Shown: positions 5,357-5,477 of the stretch, piece after piece | How positions within the stretch are numbered: the first letter of the stretch is position 1 | Layout: each line of letters starts with the position of its first letter | Assembly: GCA_904420155.1 (NCBI GenBank) | Contig: CAJFUH010000018.1 | Coordinates: 1-5,477, forward strand | DNA: 5,477 nt | Reading direction: 5' to 3' | DNA from: an uncultured Clostridia bacterium | GTDB lineage: Bacteria > Bacillota > Clostridia > Oscillospirales > Acutalibacteraceae | Translations under genes and position numbers: made by a program | Notes under the pieces: model-generated | Told to the model about the DNA's origin: nothing | What the model saw: only the letters and a program-made list of their open reading frames with translations | Databases searched by the model: none

Positions 5357-5477
5357 TTATCGATTTTTCCAGTTTAACGCCTTTGCTTCGACCTCTTTTA
5401 CAAACTTTTCTTTGCCGTCGCAGTATCCGTCAATATCATAGGGGTACTTGTTAGCAAGCGCTCTCTTTAATTTCGCA
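5357..5477 (-). CDS. C-terminal fragment resembling GrpB/UPF0157 family, 5' end cut by window edge
   Basis: Thirty-nine codons and a TAA stop (5359-5357) are visible on the minus strand; the rest lies beyond the right edge. The frame has clear protein character: LKRALANKYPYDIDGYCDGK followed by KFVKEVEAKALNW. A segment of the form LKxxLAxKYPxDIDGYxxGK ending in a helix with 'KAL-W' matches my memory of the C-terminus of GrpB/UPF0157 proteins, a nucleotidyltransferase-fold family of uncertain function. The base composition also becomes coding-like here, unlike the AT-rich gap that follows. It lies 150 bases upstream of ade in the same direction, so the two may share a transcript. The family call rests on a short tail and is moderate. 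Confidence 0.65.
   Translation of the reverse strand, partial: AKLKRALANKYPYDIDGYCDGKEKFVKEVEAKALNWKNR

Overview
The window looks like chromosomal DNA of an anaerobic, spore-former-type Firmicute, probably class Clostridia. The clues are GC-richer genes separated by AT-rich gaps, strong GGAGG-type ribosome binding sites, sigma-A-like promoters, GTG starts, and the gene families themselves: a clostridial-style Crp/Fnr regulator, a YbaK/EbsC deacylase and a Firmicute-type adenine deaminase. I cannot name a genus from the sequence. I see no mobile element, CRISPR array, tRNA or rRNA.

Layout. (1) 1-463, minus strand: a MarR-family repressor whose 3' end lies off the left edge, with a near-consensus promoter. 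(2) 464-913: a 450-base divergent intergenic region holding the marR promoter and a promoter for the next unit. (3) 914-2021, plus strand: a two-gene operon of a GT2 polyprenyl-phosphate-type glycosyltransferase and a small three-helix DUF2304 membrane protein, closed by a strong bidirectional terminator at 2043-2095. (4) 2103-2570, minus strand: a YbaK/EbsC aminoacyl-tRNA deacylase, converging on that terminator and transcribed from a TTGCAT-17-TACAAT promoter. (5) 2571-2766: a divergent control region with a perfect 17-base palindrome. (6) 2767-3441, plus strand: a Crp/Fnr-family regulator. (7) 3485-3521: a perfect 16-bp hairpin between converging genes. (8) 3539-5206, minus strand: a full-length adenine deaminase (ade). 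(9) 5357-5477, minus strand: the last 39 codons of a protein resembling the GrpB/UPF0157 family, its start off the right edge.

How they work together. The window is a series of small independent transcription units rather than one pathway. The GT2/DUF2304 pair is the only clear multi-gene unit and probably makes a lipid-linked sugar for envelope glycosylation; the GT-C transferase that would use it is not in view. ybaK polices mischarged tRNA, ade salvages adenine to hypoxanthine, and the MarR and Crp/Fnr proteins are regulators with unknown targets. Most of the window is ordinary. The best leads are the stand-alone lipid-sugar cassette, the palindrome in front of the Crp/Fnr gene, and that regulator's unusual recognition helix and ligand pocket.
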